The notes under the pieces are model-generated. The model did not search any database. It was not told the origin of the DNA and saw only the letters and a list, made by a program, of their open reading frames with translations. From positions 1 to 17,694 of the forward strand of contig JAVBMO010000141.1 of assembly GCA_031552355.1 (NCBI GenBank): DNA of 17,694 nucleotides. Direction: 5' to 3'. This DNA comes from JAVBMO01 sp031552355. Its GTDB lineage: Bacteria; Bacteroidota; Bacteroidia; Bacteroidales; P3. Positions 6,706 to 14,998 of this stretch are shown one piece after another. Each line of letters opens with the position of its first letter. The first letter of the stretch is position 1. The position numbers and the translations under genes are program-made.

Positions 6706-9037
6706 CAGCGTTGGTTTCAAAGCCTTCGCCTGCGGACCTTACTATCCTTACGGAGAAGATGTGCGGTTTAACCTTTTGAATCCAAAGTGTTTCAATTTAC
6801 ATGATTACTCGCTTTTTAATTATACCGCTGCGTTGTACAATTACAGCTATGATGATTCGGGAAACGAAATAGACAACGACGGATATAAATCCGGGCAAGA
6901 GGCAAATACGCTTCTATGGCAGAAACGCTGTCAAAACAAACCTTCGCTCAACGATATTCAGGAAGCAGTTTATTTGAAAGGCCCAATTACTGCCAACGAA
7001 AAAGACACAAACAGCTTTATACAATATTTATCGGTAAACAAGGATTTCGAAGCCATTCAATATTTGAACTTTGCCAAACAATGCGAACCTTATAATGGAT
7101 TTCTAGATGATCCGTGGGAACGCAGGGAAGTGGCAAAATTACCTCAACGCGAAAAATTAATTCAACAAGCTGAATCAGCAATCAAACGCTTAAAGGACGA
7201 AGACCTCAGATGTCGTTATGCTTTTTTAGCCATCCGCTTGGCTTATTATAACAATGATAATGAAGTTATTCAAAATCTTTATAAAACGATTTTTGAAAAA
7301 GCCCGGAATAAAAATATCATTTACTATTGGAGTACTTATTTCTATTGCCTTACGCTCGAAAATGACGAATACAAGAATTATCTTTTGGCGCAGGTATTTG
7401 CCCACGCACCGGATAAACGTTTTATGACCTGCCAATATACCGACCGGAAGATACCCATAGAAAAAGTATTAGCCAATACCTCGAATACATTCGAAAAATC
7501 GTCAATATATTTGCTGTACGCTGTTCGGAATCCTGGCAAAGGATTGTCTGTTTTGCAAAAAATGTATAAAAACACACCTAATTTCGATGGATTGGATTTC
7601 TTGCTGCTTCGCGAAGTGAGCAAACTGGAAGACTGGATTTGTACCCCTTACTATACCGAATTGGGACCTGCATTTTATAATGGTGTTTTTTACGGATGGT
7701 GGGGAGAAAAAGAAGACAACGCAAGCATCATGCTCAAACGGATTCATGAAGACCGGAAATATGCCAGCGAAGTCATTGATTTTATCAATAAAGTCGATTT
7801 CAAAAAGGTACAGGATCCGGCACTTTGGCAAACGGCAAAGCTTTATTTGCTTTTTATGGTAGAAGATTATGCTTCGGTTTTGAATGAAATACATTCCTCT
7901 TGGCTTAAAACCTTAAATTCGGATGGGTTTGCATTTATCGAAAAATTAGAAGCACTGACACTCACCGCCAATCAAAAACCCAACGAAGCCGTCATTTCAA
8001 ATGCTGTAAAAACCAAACTGATGCAATATGACGATGACGCCAAATTTATTTTTGCCATAGGAAGGGAATTGGAATTTAGAAACAATACCACCGACGCTGC
8101 TTTATTATATTGCAAGAAAAATAAAAAAGAAGAAGAATATCCAGATTGGGATTTTTCGGGAGTGTACTGGCGTACCAAATTAAGGCATTGTACGCTTTAC
8201 GCGGATTTTTACTCCAGTTACTTTTTCTACATGGACGCCCAATATACACCTGAACAAGTGGAAAAACTGATTGCAGACATTAAAAGTAATGATTCGAAAA
8301 AAGATGCTTTTTCCGTTTGGAAATATGAACGCATAAAATCAAGAATCGACAGGCTGTATGATTTACTTGGAACCAAATACATGCGTCAGAACAACCTCAA
8401 TAAAGCGTTTCAAGCCTTTCAGTCTGTAAATGATACTTTATGGAATTCGAATGTATATTCATATAAAATGTACTTAGATGCCAATCCGTTCTACACTACT
8501 TTTTACAATGAACACAGCAAAACACCGGCAGATACCATTACCTACAACAAACGTGAACTGGTAGAAAAACTCATTGATTACCTGCAAAAAGCCGAAGATC
8601 CAAAAAATCCGGACCGCGACTACTATTATTATCTGTTGGGCAATGCCTATTTCAACATGACCCAATACGGAAATTCGTGGATGATGAAGCGTTATTACTG
8701 GACAAGTAATGCCACGCCTACCCAGTTAGAAGACGACAATGATTATTTTGGCTGTTTACATGCCCAAAAGTATTATCTGAAAGCCAAAGAAACCAGTAAG
8801 AATAAGAAATTTGCAGCCTTATGCCTGCGAATGGCAGGACGTTGCGAAAGTTATCATTTATCGAATAATTACTATTCTACCCACGATTATTGGAATTCTG
8901 ATTATGATAAAGTAAGCGATAGTTTATTTGATGGAAATAAGTACTACCAACAAATATCCCACGAATATCCGGATTATTATAATGATTTGATTAGCAATTG
9001 TGAATCATTTTACACTTATTTGCAGGCAAGGAAGTAA
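6668..9037 (+). CDS. Exported alpha-solenoid (TPR-like) protein of unknown function
   Basis: The 789-residue protein begins with a signal sequence (MKRFILFILILINSVGFKAFAC). Either signal peptidase I cuts after AFA, or C22 is lipidated; the sequence does not decide. Directly after it is an aromatic-rich segment, CGPYYPYGEDVRF. The rest is largely helical, rich in Tyr, Asn and Asp, with TPR-like helix pairs towards the C-terminus (KYMRQNNLNKAFQAFQSV; YYYLLGNAYFNMTQYGNSW; KYYLKAKETS). I see no catalytic motif, membrane segment or T9SS domain. The start lies inside the 3' end of the lipoprotein gene, which points to coupled expression and a shared complex. The gene converges on the M16 protease gene with only 10 nt between the stops and no obvious terminator. 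Confidence 0.9.
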   Translation: MKRFILFILILINSVGFKAFACGPYYPYGEDVRFNLLNPKCFNLHDYSLFNYTAALYNYSYDDSGNEIDNDGYKSGQEANTLLWQKRCQNKPSLNDIQEAVYLKGPITANEKDTNSFIQYLSVNKDFEAIQYLNFAKQCEPYNGFLDDPWERREVAKLPQREKLIQQAESAIKRLKDEDLRCRYAFLAIRLAYYNNDNEVIQNLYKTIFEKARNKNIIYYWSTYFYCLTLENDEYKNYLLAQVFAHAPDKRFMTCQYTDRKIPIEKVLANTSNTFEKSSIYLLYAVRNPGKGLSVLQKMYKNTPNFDGLDFLLLREVSKLEDWICTPYYTELGPAFYNGVFYGWWGEKEDNASIMLKRIHEDRKYASEVIDFINKVDFKKVQDPALWQTAKLYLLFMVEDYASVLNEIHSSWLKTLNSDGFAFIEKLEALTLTANQKPNEAVISNAVKTKLMQYDDDAKFIFAIGRELEFRNNTTDAALLYCKKNKKEEEYPDWDFSGVYWRTKLRHCTLYADFYSSYFFYMDAQYTPEQVEKLIADIKSNDSKKDAFSVWKYERIKSRIDRLYDLLGTKYMRQNNLNKAFQAFQSVNDTLWNSNVYSYKMYLDANPFYTTFYNEHSKTPADTITYNKRELVEKLIDYLQKAEDPKNPDRDYYYYLLGNAYFNMTQYGNSWMMKRYYWTSNATPTQLEDDNDYFGCLHAQKYYLKAKETSKNKKFAALCLRMAGRCESYHLSNNYYSTHDYWNSDYDKVSDSLFDGNKYYQQISHEYPDYYNDLISNCESFYTYLQARK

Positions 9038-9047
9038 CAATTAATTT

Positions 9048-10283
9048 TTACTTCGCTTGATAATACAAAGTAGAACATTTTTGTGTTTGGAAAGTATCTT
9101 CGGCTATTTTGCAAATATTTTCGGCTGTTACTTCCTGATATTTCTGTGCTTCGGTGTTAATCAGTTCAATGTCGCCCAACCATTTGTAATACGCCAAATT
9201 CATGGCTCGGTCCAAAGCTTTGTATTGCGCAAAAATGGAATTGGTTTCCACTTTGTTTTTCACTTTTTGCAATTCCAATTCGCCAATGGCTTCGGTTTTC
9301 AAAAGGTTTAATTCCGAAAAAATGGCTTCGTCTGCCGTTTCGAAAGAAACGTTTTCCTGCAATTTTCCGGTTACCACAAACAAACCGTTGTCGGCATCGC
9401 CCGAAATAAAAGCGTTGATTTCATTAAAAACAGGACGGTCTTTAACCAAACGGTTATAAAGCCGCGAAGATTTTCCGTTTGACAAAATGTCAGAAATCAG
9501 GTCAAAAATATAATAATCTTTGTCCATGCGTTTGCACATGGGAAAGGCCTTGTAGATGGCATTGGCCGGAACTTCGCGTTCCACAAATAATTTTCTTTCT
9601 TCGATTTGAAGCGGCTCTTCTGGTAAATTGCGTTTGTATTCTTCGCCACTTGGAATTCCGCTAAACCATTTTTCAATCAAAGAGATCGTTTCGTCGTATT
9701 CTAAATTTCCTGCAATGGACAAAATGGCATTGTTCGGACGGTAAAACTTATAGAAAAATGCCTTTACATCTTCGAGTGTGGCATTTTCGATATGCGACAA
9801 TTCTTTGCCAATGGTACACCACTGATACGGATGAACCTTGTAGGCCAAAGGGCGCAACAACAACCAAATATCGCCATAAGGCTGATTCAGATAACGTTGT
9901 TTGAATTCTTCCGAAACCACATTTCGCTGCACATCCAAACTTTTTTTAGAAAAAGCCAGTTCGTTCATCCTGTCCGATTCCAACCACAAAGCCATTTCAA
10001 GAAATTGTCTGGGAACTGTCAGATAGTAATTCGTAATGTCGTTATTGGTGAAAGCGTTGTTTTCGCCTCCGGCTTGTTCTACAGGCGTATCATAGGAAGG
10101 AATATTTTTAGAACCGCCAAACATCAAATGCTCAAAAAGATGGGCAAAGCCGGTTTTATTGGGGTTTTCGTCGCGAGCGCCCACATTGTAGAGCAAATTC
10201 ACCGAAACAAAAGGCGTAGTCTTATCCTGATGAAGAATAATATTCAGCCCGTTTTTTAATTGATATTCCTTGTAATGAACCAT
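9048..10283 (-). CDS. M16 family zinc metallopeptidase
   Basis: The 411-residue product is the catalytic half of an M16B (pitrilysin / processing-peptidase-like) protease. The inverted zinc motif HxxEH is HLFEH at residues 48-52: H48 and H52 bind zinc and E51 is the general base. The third ligand is a glutamate of the NVVSEEF segment near residue 125. Other family marks are GGSKN and AFTNNDITNYY after the zinc motif, and SSRLYNRLVKDR in the C-terminal half. There is no signal peptide, so it is probably cytoplasmic, although many Bacteroidetes relatives are exported. The length fits a single M16 unit; an inactive partner half is not seen next to it. It lies 171 nt downstream of dnaJ on the same strand, across a repeat-bearing gap, so it may have its own promoter. 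Confidence 0.93.
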   Translation of the reverse strand: MVHYKEYQLKNGLNIILHQDKTTPFVSVNLLYNVGARDENPNKTGFAHLFEHLMFGGSKNIPSYDTPVEQAGGENNAFTNNDITNYYLTVPRQFLEMALWLESDRMNELAFSKKSLDVQRNVVSEEFKQRYLNQPYGDIWLLLRPLAYKVHPYQWCTIGKELSHIENATLEDVKAFFYKFYRPNNAILSIAGNLEYDETISLIEKWFSGIPSGEEYKRNLPEEPLQIEERKLFVEREVPANAIYKAFPMCKRMDKDYYIFDLISDILSNGKSSRLYNRLVKDRPVFNEINAFISGDADNGLFVVTGKLQENVSFETADEAIFSELNLLKTEAIGELELQKVKNKVETNSIFAQYKALDRAMNLAYYKWLGDIELINTEAQKYQEVTAENICKIAEDTFQTQKCSTLYYQAK

Positions 10284-10308
10284 TCTTTTTTAATTGAAAA
10301 TGTTTTTT

Positions 10309-10341
10309 AACGATGAACTATGATGTATGAATGATGAACGG
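10309..10341. repeat. Dispersed 33-nt intergenic repeat, copy A
   Basis: This sequence is present again in inverted orientation at 17387-17419 with one mismatch in 33. It is built from ATGATG / ATGAATGATGAA words and lies between the M16 gene and dnaJ. It looks like a member of a dispersed intergenic repeat family. Confidence 0.75.
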
Positions 10342-10363
10342 CGTTAATACCTTTTGCCTCTTT

Positions 10364-10454
10364 GGCTGTTCAATTCAAAATTCAGAATTTCTAATTCGTA
10401 ATTTCTCTGCGGCTGTTCAATTCGTAATTCCTAATTGAAAATTCCTAATTATTA
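10364..10454. repeat. Short AT-rich repeat array between dnaJ and the M16 gene
   Basis: GGCTGTTCAATTC occurs at 10364-10376 and 10411-10423, 47 nt apart. In between and after are several variants of AATTCGTAATT and AATTCCTAATT. TTCAATT (10417-10423) is also the inverse of AATTGAA (10433-10439). It immediately follows the dnaJ stop on the minus strand. No GC-rich terminator stem is seen. Confidence 0.5.
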
Positions 10455-11615
10455 TTAGTTTCCGCTGAAAACATCTTTCATCTTGTCGAAAAATCCTTTT
10501 TCTTTGTGGTTGGGATTCGGCTGAAAATTTGACAGGCCTTGCAATTGTTCCAACAATTTCTTTTCTTCCTTAGTCAAAGATTTAGGCACCCAAACATTGA
10601 TACTCACCAACAAATCGCCACGCGAATAGCCGTTTATATCGGGAAGACCTTTGCCTTTCAAACGAAGGATTTTTCCCGAAGGAGTCCCCTGCTCTATCTT
10701 AATACGGGCTTTTCCTGTCAGTGTGGGTACTTCAATGGTAGTTCCCATGGCCACATCGGCAAAAGAAACAAAAGCTTGGTGCAAAAGGTTGTTGCGGTCT
10801 CTTTCGAAAAGTTCGTGCGGAACCTCTTCAATCAAAATAATTAAATCGCCATTGATGCCGCCTCTTGGCGCAGCGTTTCCCTTGCCTGACATAGACAGCT
10901 GCATGCCGTCTTGTACTCCTGCCGGAATATTGATGCTAAGAACTTCTTCCGCTTTTGTAATGCCATCGCCATGGCAGGTTGCACATTTTTCCTTAATAAT
11001 TTTCCCTTCGCCGCCACAATTCGGACAAACGCTTGTGCTTTGCATGTGCCCCAAAATGGTGCGTGTTACCTGAGTAATGGTTCCCGAACCACCACATTGC
11101 GAACAAGTGGTATAAGAAGCAGAATCTTTGGCGCCTGAGCCACCACAGGTTTTGCAAGACACATATTTGGAAACCTTAATTTTCTTTTCCGCACCTTTGT
11201 CAATTTCCTCCAAAGTAAGCTTCACCTTAATTCTAAGGTTGCTTCCACGATGAACACGCCTTTGCTGGCCGCCACCGCCATAAGAAGAAAATCCACGCCC
11301 GCCGCCAAAAAAATCACCGAAAATATCGCCGAATTGGGAGAAAATATCATCCATGTTCATGCCATGTCCACCTCCGCCAAAACCGTTGTTGTCCACGCCG
11401 GCATGTCCGAATTGGTCGTAACGGGCTTTTTTGTCCGCATGGCTCAAAACTTCGTAAGCTTCGGCAGCCTCCTTAAATTTTTCTTCTGCTTCCTTATCGC
11501 CCGGATTTTTGTCCGGATGATATTCGATAGCCTTTTTCCTGTATGCCTTTTTCAGTTCTTCGGGAGTTGCATTTTTTGCCACACCCAATATTTCATAATA
11601 ATCCCTTTTTGCCAT
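10455..11615 (-). CDS. dnaJ: Chaperone protein DnaJ (Hsp40)
   Basis: This is the co-chaperone that delivers unfolded clients to DnaK and stimulates its ATPase. In order, the 386 residues show a J domain (1-70) with HPD at 33-35, and a Gly/Phe-rich linker (about 76-118). The zinc-binding domain has four CxxCxGxG repeats (C154/C157, C171/C174, C197/C200, C211/C214), followed by the C-terminal client-binding beta domains. The start at 11615 ([11 protein letters not shown]) is the conserved family start; an in-frame ATG at 11651 would add 12 residues not found in the family. It lies 36 nt after grpE on the same strand, the classic grpE-dnaJ operon. dnaK and hrcA are not in the window. Confidence 0.98.
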   Translation of the reverse strand: MAKRDYYEILGVAKNATPEELKKAYRKKAIEYHPDKNPGDKEAEEKFKEAAEAYEVLSHADKKARYDQFGHAGVDNNGFGGGGHGMNMDDIFSQFGDIFGDFFGGGRGFSSYGGGGQQRRVHRGSNLRIKVKLTLEEIDKGAEKKIKVSKYVSCKTCGGSGAKDSASYTTCSQCGGSGTITQVTRTILGHMQSTSVCPNCGGEGKIIKEKCATCHGDGITKAEEVLSINIPAGVQDGMQLSMSGKGNAAPRGGINGDLIILIEEVPHELFERDRNNLLHQAFVSFADVAMGTTIEVPTLTGKARIKIEQGTPSGKILRLKGKGLPDINGYSRGDLLVSINVWVPKSLTKEEKKLLEQLQGLSNFQPNPNHKEKGFFDKMKDVFSGN

Positions 11616-11651
11616 TCTGTCCTGATTTTCTGATTTTATGCCTTTGGTCAA

Positions 11652-12194
11652 TTAAATGGCCACAATTACTTTTGAATAACGGATCACTTTATCGTGCAAA
11701 AGGTAGCCTTTTTCCACTTCTGCAAAAACAGTCCCCTTTTCTGTTTCCGAAGGCGCAGCCATTTGCCCAACAGCTTCGTGAAATTCCTCATTGAATTTTT
11801 CTCCTTTCGCCGAAATGGTTTTCACACCCTTTTGTTGCAAAGTCGAAACCAATTTATTATAAATAAGTTGAATGCCTTCTTTATGAACTTCGTCGTGGTT
11901 TTGCATGGCTTCCAACGCCCGCTCGAAATCATCGACAATAGACAGCATGGCTTTGATAATATCTTCGCCGCCAAAACGGATTAAATCGGTCTTTTCTTTT
12001 CCGGTACGTTTGCGGTAGTTGTCAAACTCGGAATACAAGCGCAAATACTTATCGTTGACTTCAGTATATTTACTTTCCCAATCGTTGGCTTCGGTCTTTT
12101 CCTCTGCAGGCAATTCGTTTTCTACGTTTGTTTCCGAAGTTTGTTCGGTCTCTCTTTCAGTGGAAGTTTCCTCTTTTTTATTCTTTTCTTTCAT
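11652..12194 (-). CDS. grpE: Nucleotide exchange factor GrpE
   Basis: GrpE releases ADP from DnaK and resets the Hsp70 cycle. The 180-residue product has an acidic, low-complexity N-terminus (about 1-40, Glu/Thr/Lys-rich). A long helix follows with the family segment FDNYRKRTGKEK, and then VDDFERALEAM. The C-terminal beta domain has GVKTISAKGEKFNEEFHEAV and ends in VIRYSKVIVAI, matching the conserved GrpE end. The length is typical. It is followed closely by dnaJ and preceded after 53 nt by the OstA-like gene, so the three are probably one transcript. No CIRCE element is seen in the 53-nt gap. Confidence 0.97.
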   Translation of the reverse strand: MKEKNKKEETSTERETEQTSETNVENELPAEEKTEANDWESKYTEVNDKYLRLYSEFDNYRKRTGKEKTDLIRFGGEDIIKAMLSIVDDFERALEAMQNHDEVHKEGIQLIYNKLVSTLQQKGVKTISAKGEKFNEEFHEAVGQMAAPSETEKGTVFAEVEKGYLLHDKVIRYSKVIVAI

Positions 12195-12247
12195 CTCTTT
12201 TCATTTTTTATTTTCCGCCAAAATAATTTATTTCTAGCGAAATTCCT

Positions 12248-13822
12248 TTATTCAAAAATATTGCCAAAGTCCTCTTCTGACAAAATGACAGGAATAGCTG
12301 CTTTCCGGTAAATATCGAATTTGTTTAACGGGCGTTCTTCAGAGTGCCATTTAAAATCTTTCAGATACCGTTTATCCATAGGCAGTTGTTCCTCTGGATA
12401 GGTGGTCATTTCGGGGTTTTTCAATGTATTGATGCGAACAGGCTTTTTGTCTTCAAGATAAATATCCATATCGGAACCTAACCCCACATTCACGCCAATT
12501 AATTCCTGTGTTTTGTCTTCTTTTTCCTCCCTTATAAAATAAACAGATTCCGCATTTCCTTCCACATACACCCTTGTCAGGTCTTTTCCTTTTTCTACAT
12601 AACCAATCATTCGACGGCCTTTCACTTGGTCATACTGAGTTTTTTGTGTGGTGTCGGTCAAAGAAATAACAAACGCATTGCTTTCGAGAAAGGCTTTTTT
12701 CAGGCCTTCGGAACCCATCAGCAAATTAATGGTATCGGCCGAAAGCTGCGACTCACCTGTCCAAATCAGAGGGTTTACATACATATTCATCAGCGAATCC
12801 TGAACGCTATAATAGACCGAATCGGCCATTCCCTGTATATCCGTTCTGTAGAATTTCATGTGGTGATAAGCCTTTACCTCCTTAAAATTTTGGGTAGAAT
12901 CGTGAGTGGCAAAAATGGTATCGGCGTGCATAAACAAAGTATCATTTTTATCAACAAGTAAGGCCGTGGCGCTGTCGGTCATAAGGGAATAATTCCGGCG
13001 ATTGTTCGTGATTGACTTTTCGCCTTTCAGAATCACATTGTTGGCCGAATCCACCAAAACAACATTTCCAGAAGCATGGCCATATTTCAGCTTTTGGTCA
13101 TAGTTGATATAATCTGCCGTCAAGGTTTGGCTTTTGTTTTTCAGGTACGAATTTTTTGTCGATTCCGAAATATCCAACTCTGTGTTGTACCAACCCCATT
13201 CTGTATAAATATAATTTTCTTTGTTGTAAATATGCGTCGGTCCAAAGAAATGAGCAATGTGGTCTTTGGTGCAATAGCGAAGTGTGTCGGAAAAGATTTT
13301 ACTTTCCTTACTTTCAATCCTGACGCTGTCTTTGAAGTAAAATGTTTTCTCAAGGTTGTAATAATAGCCTTTTTTGCTAAAAAGCCTGCTGCCTTTGTCG
13401 GTGGTAACACCCCAATTGGGATAGGTACTCAACGATAAATTTCGGTCATATTGCAGGTGGTCGGTTTTCAATACTGTGGAATCGTCAACCAAAGTTACTT
13501 TGCCCGTAATTTGGGCTATTTTTGTGGTGGCATCATAATGCAGTACATCACCATAGATAAACAAAGTATCGTTGGCGTTGATTTTAATATTCTGAAAAGC
13601 ATCGAAATTATTCACCACTGTGTTGAAATGCGCTGAATCGGCATAAAGCAACATGCCTTCATGCTTAAAAACCACATTGCCTACCAAAATAAAAATATCG
13701 GGCAACGATGGGTGTTTCAAACCCCAATCGGAACGGTATTCCACGGTTTTTTGCGCTTCTGCCTGAAAAACAGAAAGGCAAAGCAAAAGGCATCCTAAAA
13801 AAACTGATTTCAACCGGTACAT
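12248..13822 (-). CDS. OstA/LptA-like periplasmic protein
   Basis: The 524-residue product has a signal peptide (MYRLKSVFLGCLLLCLSVFQAEA). The body is long and repetitive, rich in beta-strand, of the OstA-like type: units such as IFILVGNVVFKHEGMLLYADSA, QITGKVTLVDDSTVLKTDHLQYD and GHASGNVVLVDS alternate a strand with a GNV turn. This is the beta-jellyroll repeat of LptA/OstA, which carries lipopolysaccharide between inner and outer membrane. In Bacteroidetes such proteins are longer than enterobacterial LptA (about 185 aa). A role in LPS transport or outer-membrane assembly is inferred. The gene begins 44 nt beyond the terminator hairpin at 13866-13899, so its promoter must lie in that short gap. 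The block TTTTTG followed by TATTTTAC there is a weak candidate. Confidence 0.88.
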   Translation of the reverse strand: MYRLKSVFLGCLLLCLSVFQAEAQKTVEYRSDWGLKHPSLPDIFILVGNVVFKHEGMLLYADSAHFNTVVNNFDAFQNIKINANDTLFIYGDVLHYDATTKIAQITGKVTLVDDSTVLKTDHLQYDRNLSLSTYPNWGVTTDKGSRLFSKKGYYYNLEKTFYFKDSVRIESKESKIFSDTLRYCTKDHIAHFFGPTHIYNKENYIYTEWGWYNTELDISESTKNSYLKNKSQTLTADYINYDQKLKYGHASGNVVLVDSANNVILKGEKSITNNRRNYSLMTDSATALLVDKNDTLFMHADTIFATHDSTQNFKEVKAYHHMKFYRTDIQGMADSVYYSVQDSLMNMYVNPLIWTGESQLSADTINLLMGSEGLKKAFLESNAFVISLTDTTQKTQYDQVKGRRMIGYVEKGKDLTRVYVEGNAESVYFIREEKEDKTQELIGVNVGLGSDMDIYLEDKKPVRINTLKNPEMTTYPEEQLPMDKRYLKDFKWHSEERPLNKFDIYRKAAIPVILSEEDFGNIFE

Positions 13823-13865
13823 TTCCTGTAAAATAATTTGTTTTGGGAAACAAAAAGGGAATTAA

Positions 13866-13899
13866 AAAGAGGATGCCGAATAAAACGGGCATCCTCTTT
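13866..13899 (-). terminator. Intrinsic terminator of the purA-PepSY operon
   Basis: AAAGAGGATGCC (13866-13877) and GGCATCCTCTTT (13888-13899) form a perfect 12-bp stem with a 10-nt loop. On the minus strand the stem is followed by TTTTTAAT. It lies 17 nt after the stop of the PepSY-like gene and ahead of the OstA-like gene, so it separates two transcription units. Confidence 0.85.
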
Positions 13900-13916
13900 C
13901 GTGAATTTTTTTCGAA

Positions 13917-14993
13917 TTATTTTTCAAGTTTGTCAAATCTGTCAAGAGGTTCTGCCAAAACGCCTGTAAACCTGAAAGATTGGTCAAAAGTCATACGGGT
14001 AATTTTTTTCTCTTTTTTACCTTTTACCTTTTGAGAAATCATCACATAATAGGACGATTTAGGTCTTGTGCCGGTTTGAGGGTCTTTGTATTTGGCATCA
14101 TAATCGATACGGCAGATTTTTTCAATTTTGTATTTTTCGTCTTTGTATTTTGTGTCCAAATATTTTTTCACAGCAACCGGATAGCGTTCTTCTGCCAATT
14201 CAGTCATGGTAGAAATTACTTGGGCGTTCTCGGAAAGCGTCATTTGCGTAGTTATTTTTTGTTTGTTCAAATAACGGGCAATGTAATTAGAGCCTTCTTT
14301 TATCCATTCCGGCCCTTTTTCAATACGGGTTGCAGGAACTTTGCGGTCAAAAACCTTCAACACTTCTTCCGTGGGTTTGTCGGGATTGTTTTCTTCGGCT
14401 TCAATTTCCAAATCTTTTTTGCTCTTTTTTGAACCTTTTTCACCCTCGCCGGCAACACCTGTAGGAGCAACGGGAGTAGTTCTTGAATTATCATAATCTT
14501 CGGGATTATTCAAAGCAAGGTACTCTTTTTTAACAAGCTCCGGATCCGGCGCATTGCTTTTCAAAAGTTTTCCGCGTGTGTCGAAAACCATTTCATATTC
14601 CGAAGAACCAATACCTTTTTTGGTAACAATCATGCGGTAGTAATTATCTCCGCTTTTTTCTTCAATATAATCTATTTTTTTAGAACGGTAGCCCGGATAA
14701 TTGTTGTAAAAATAATTCATCATCAGGGTTGGCGATTCTTTTTCTGAAACAGGAAAAGCGCTGTATTGCCAGTCGCCTTTGTCCGTAAAATAAGACTTTC
14801 CGGCTTGTCCGTCCACAACCAAATCGGCTATGTATTGGTTAGCTTCCTGATACCAGCCTTTTACTTTATAATTGAAGTAGGTGTTTTCCAAAGCAAGCAA
14901 AACATCTTTGGGAACTTCGGATTCTTTTACTTTGTGTTGTGCAAAAGTTGCAAAACTTGAAAAAATGCACAGAATCAAAAATAAACGCTTCAT
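13917..14993 (-). CDS. Exported tandem PepSY-like domain protein
   Basis: The 358-residue product has a signal peptide (MKRLFLILCIFSSFATFA, cut before QHKVKE). Two related domains follow: about residues 22-150 (VPKDVLLALENTYFNYKVKGW, then YYRMIVTKKG) and about 225-355 (AEERYPVAVKKYLDTKYKD, then YYVMISQKVKG). Each has a helix followed by strands ending in a charged beta hairpin, as in the PepSY-like / BLIP-like family of Bacteroidetes (DUF2874). A highly charged linker (GEGEKGSKKSKKDLEIEAEE) joins them. The family has no known enzyme activity; it is thought to act as a periplasmic inhibitor or binding module. The gene starts 5 nt after the purA stop and is therefore cotranscribed with purA. 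That pairing has no obvious functional reason. Confidence 0.85.
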   Translation of the reverse strand: MKRLFLILCIFSSFATFAQHKVKESEVPKDVLLALENTYFNYKVKGWYQEANQYIADLVVDGQAGKSYFTDKGDWQYSAFPVSEKESPTLMMNYFYNNYPGYRSKKIDYIEEKSGDNYYRMIVTKKGIGSSEYEMVFDTRGKLLKSNAPDPELVKKEYLALNNPEDYDNSRTTPVAPTGVAGEGEKGSKKSKKDLEIEAEENNPDKPTEEVLKVFDRKVPATRIEKGPEWIKEGSNYIARYLNKQKITTQMTLSENAQVISTMTELAEERYPVAVKKYLDTKYKDEKYKIEKICRIDYDAKYKDPQTGTRPKSSYYVMISQKVKGKKEKKITRMTFDQSFRFTGVLAEPLDRFDKLEK

Positions 14994-14998
14994 AGTTA

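Noticed and set aside
7502..7894. 130-codon frame on the minus strand within the solenoid gene
   Set aside because: It lies wholly inside a well-supported 789-codon gene on the other strand and has no domain or signal, so it is a shadow frame.
10364..10454. CRISPR-like or tandem array after dnaJ
   Set aside because: The units are only short AT-rich words of varied length without regular spacers, and no cas genes are present.
11616..11651. Upstream ATG of dnaJ
   Set aside because: The added 12 residues ([12 protein letters not shown]) precede the conserved [11 protein letters not shown] start and abut the grpE stop, so this is read-back of the spacer.
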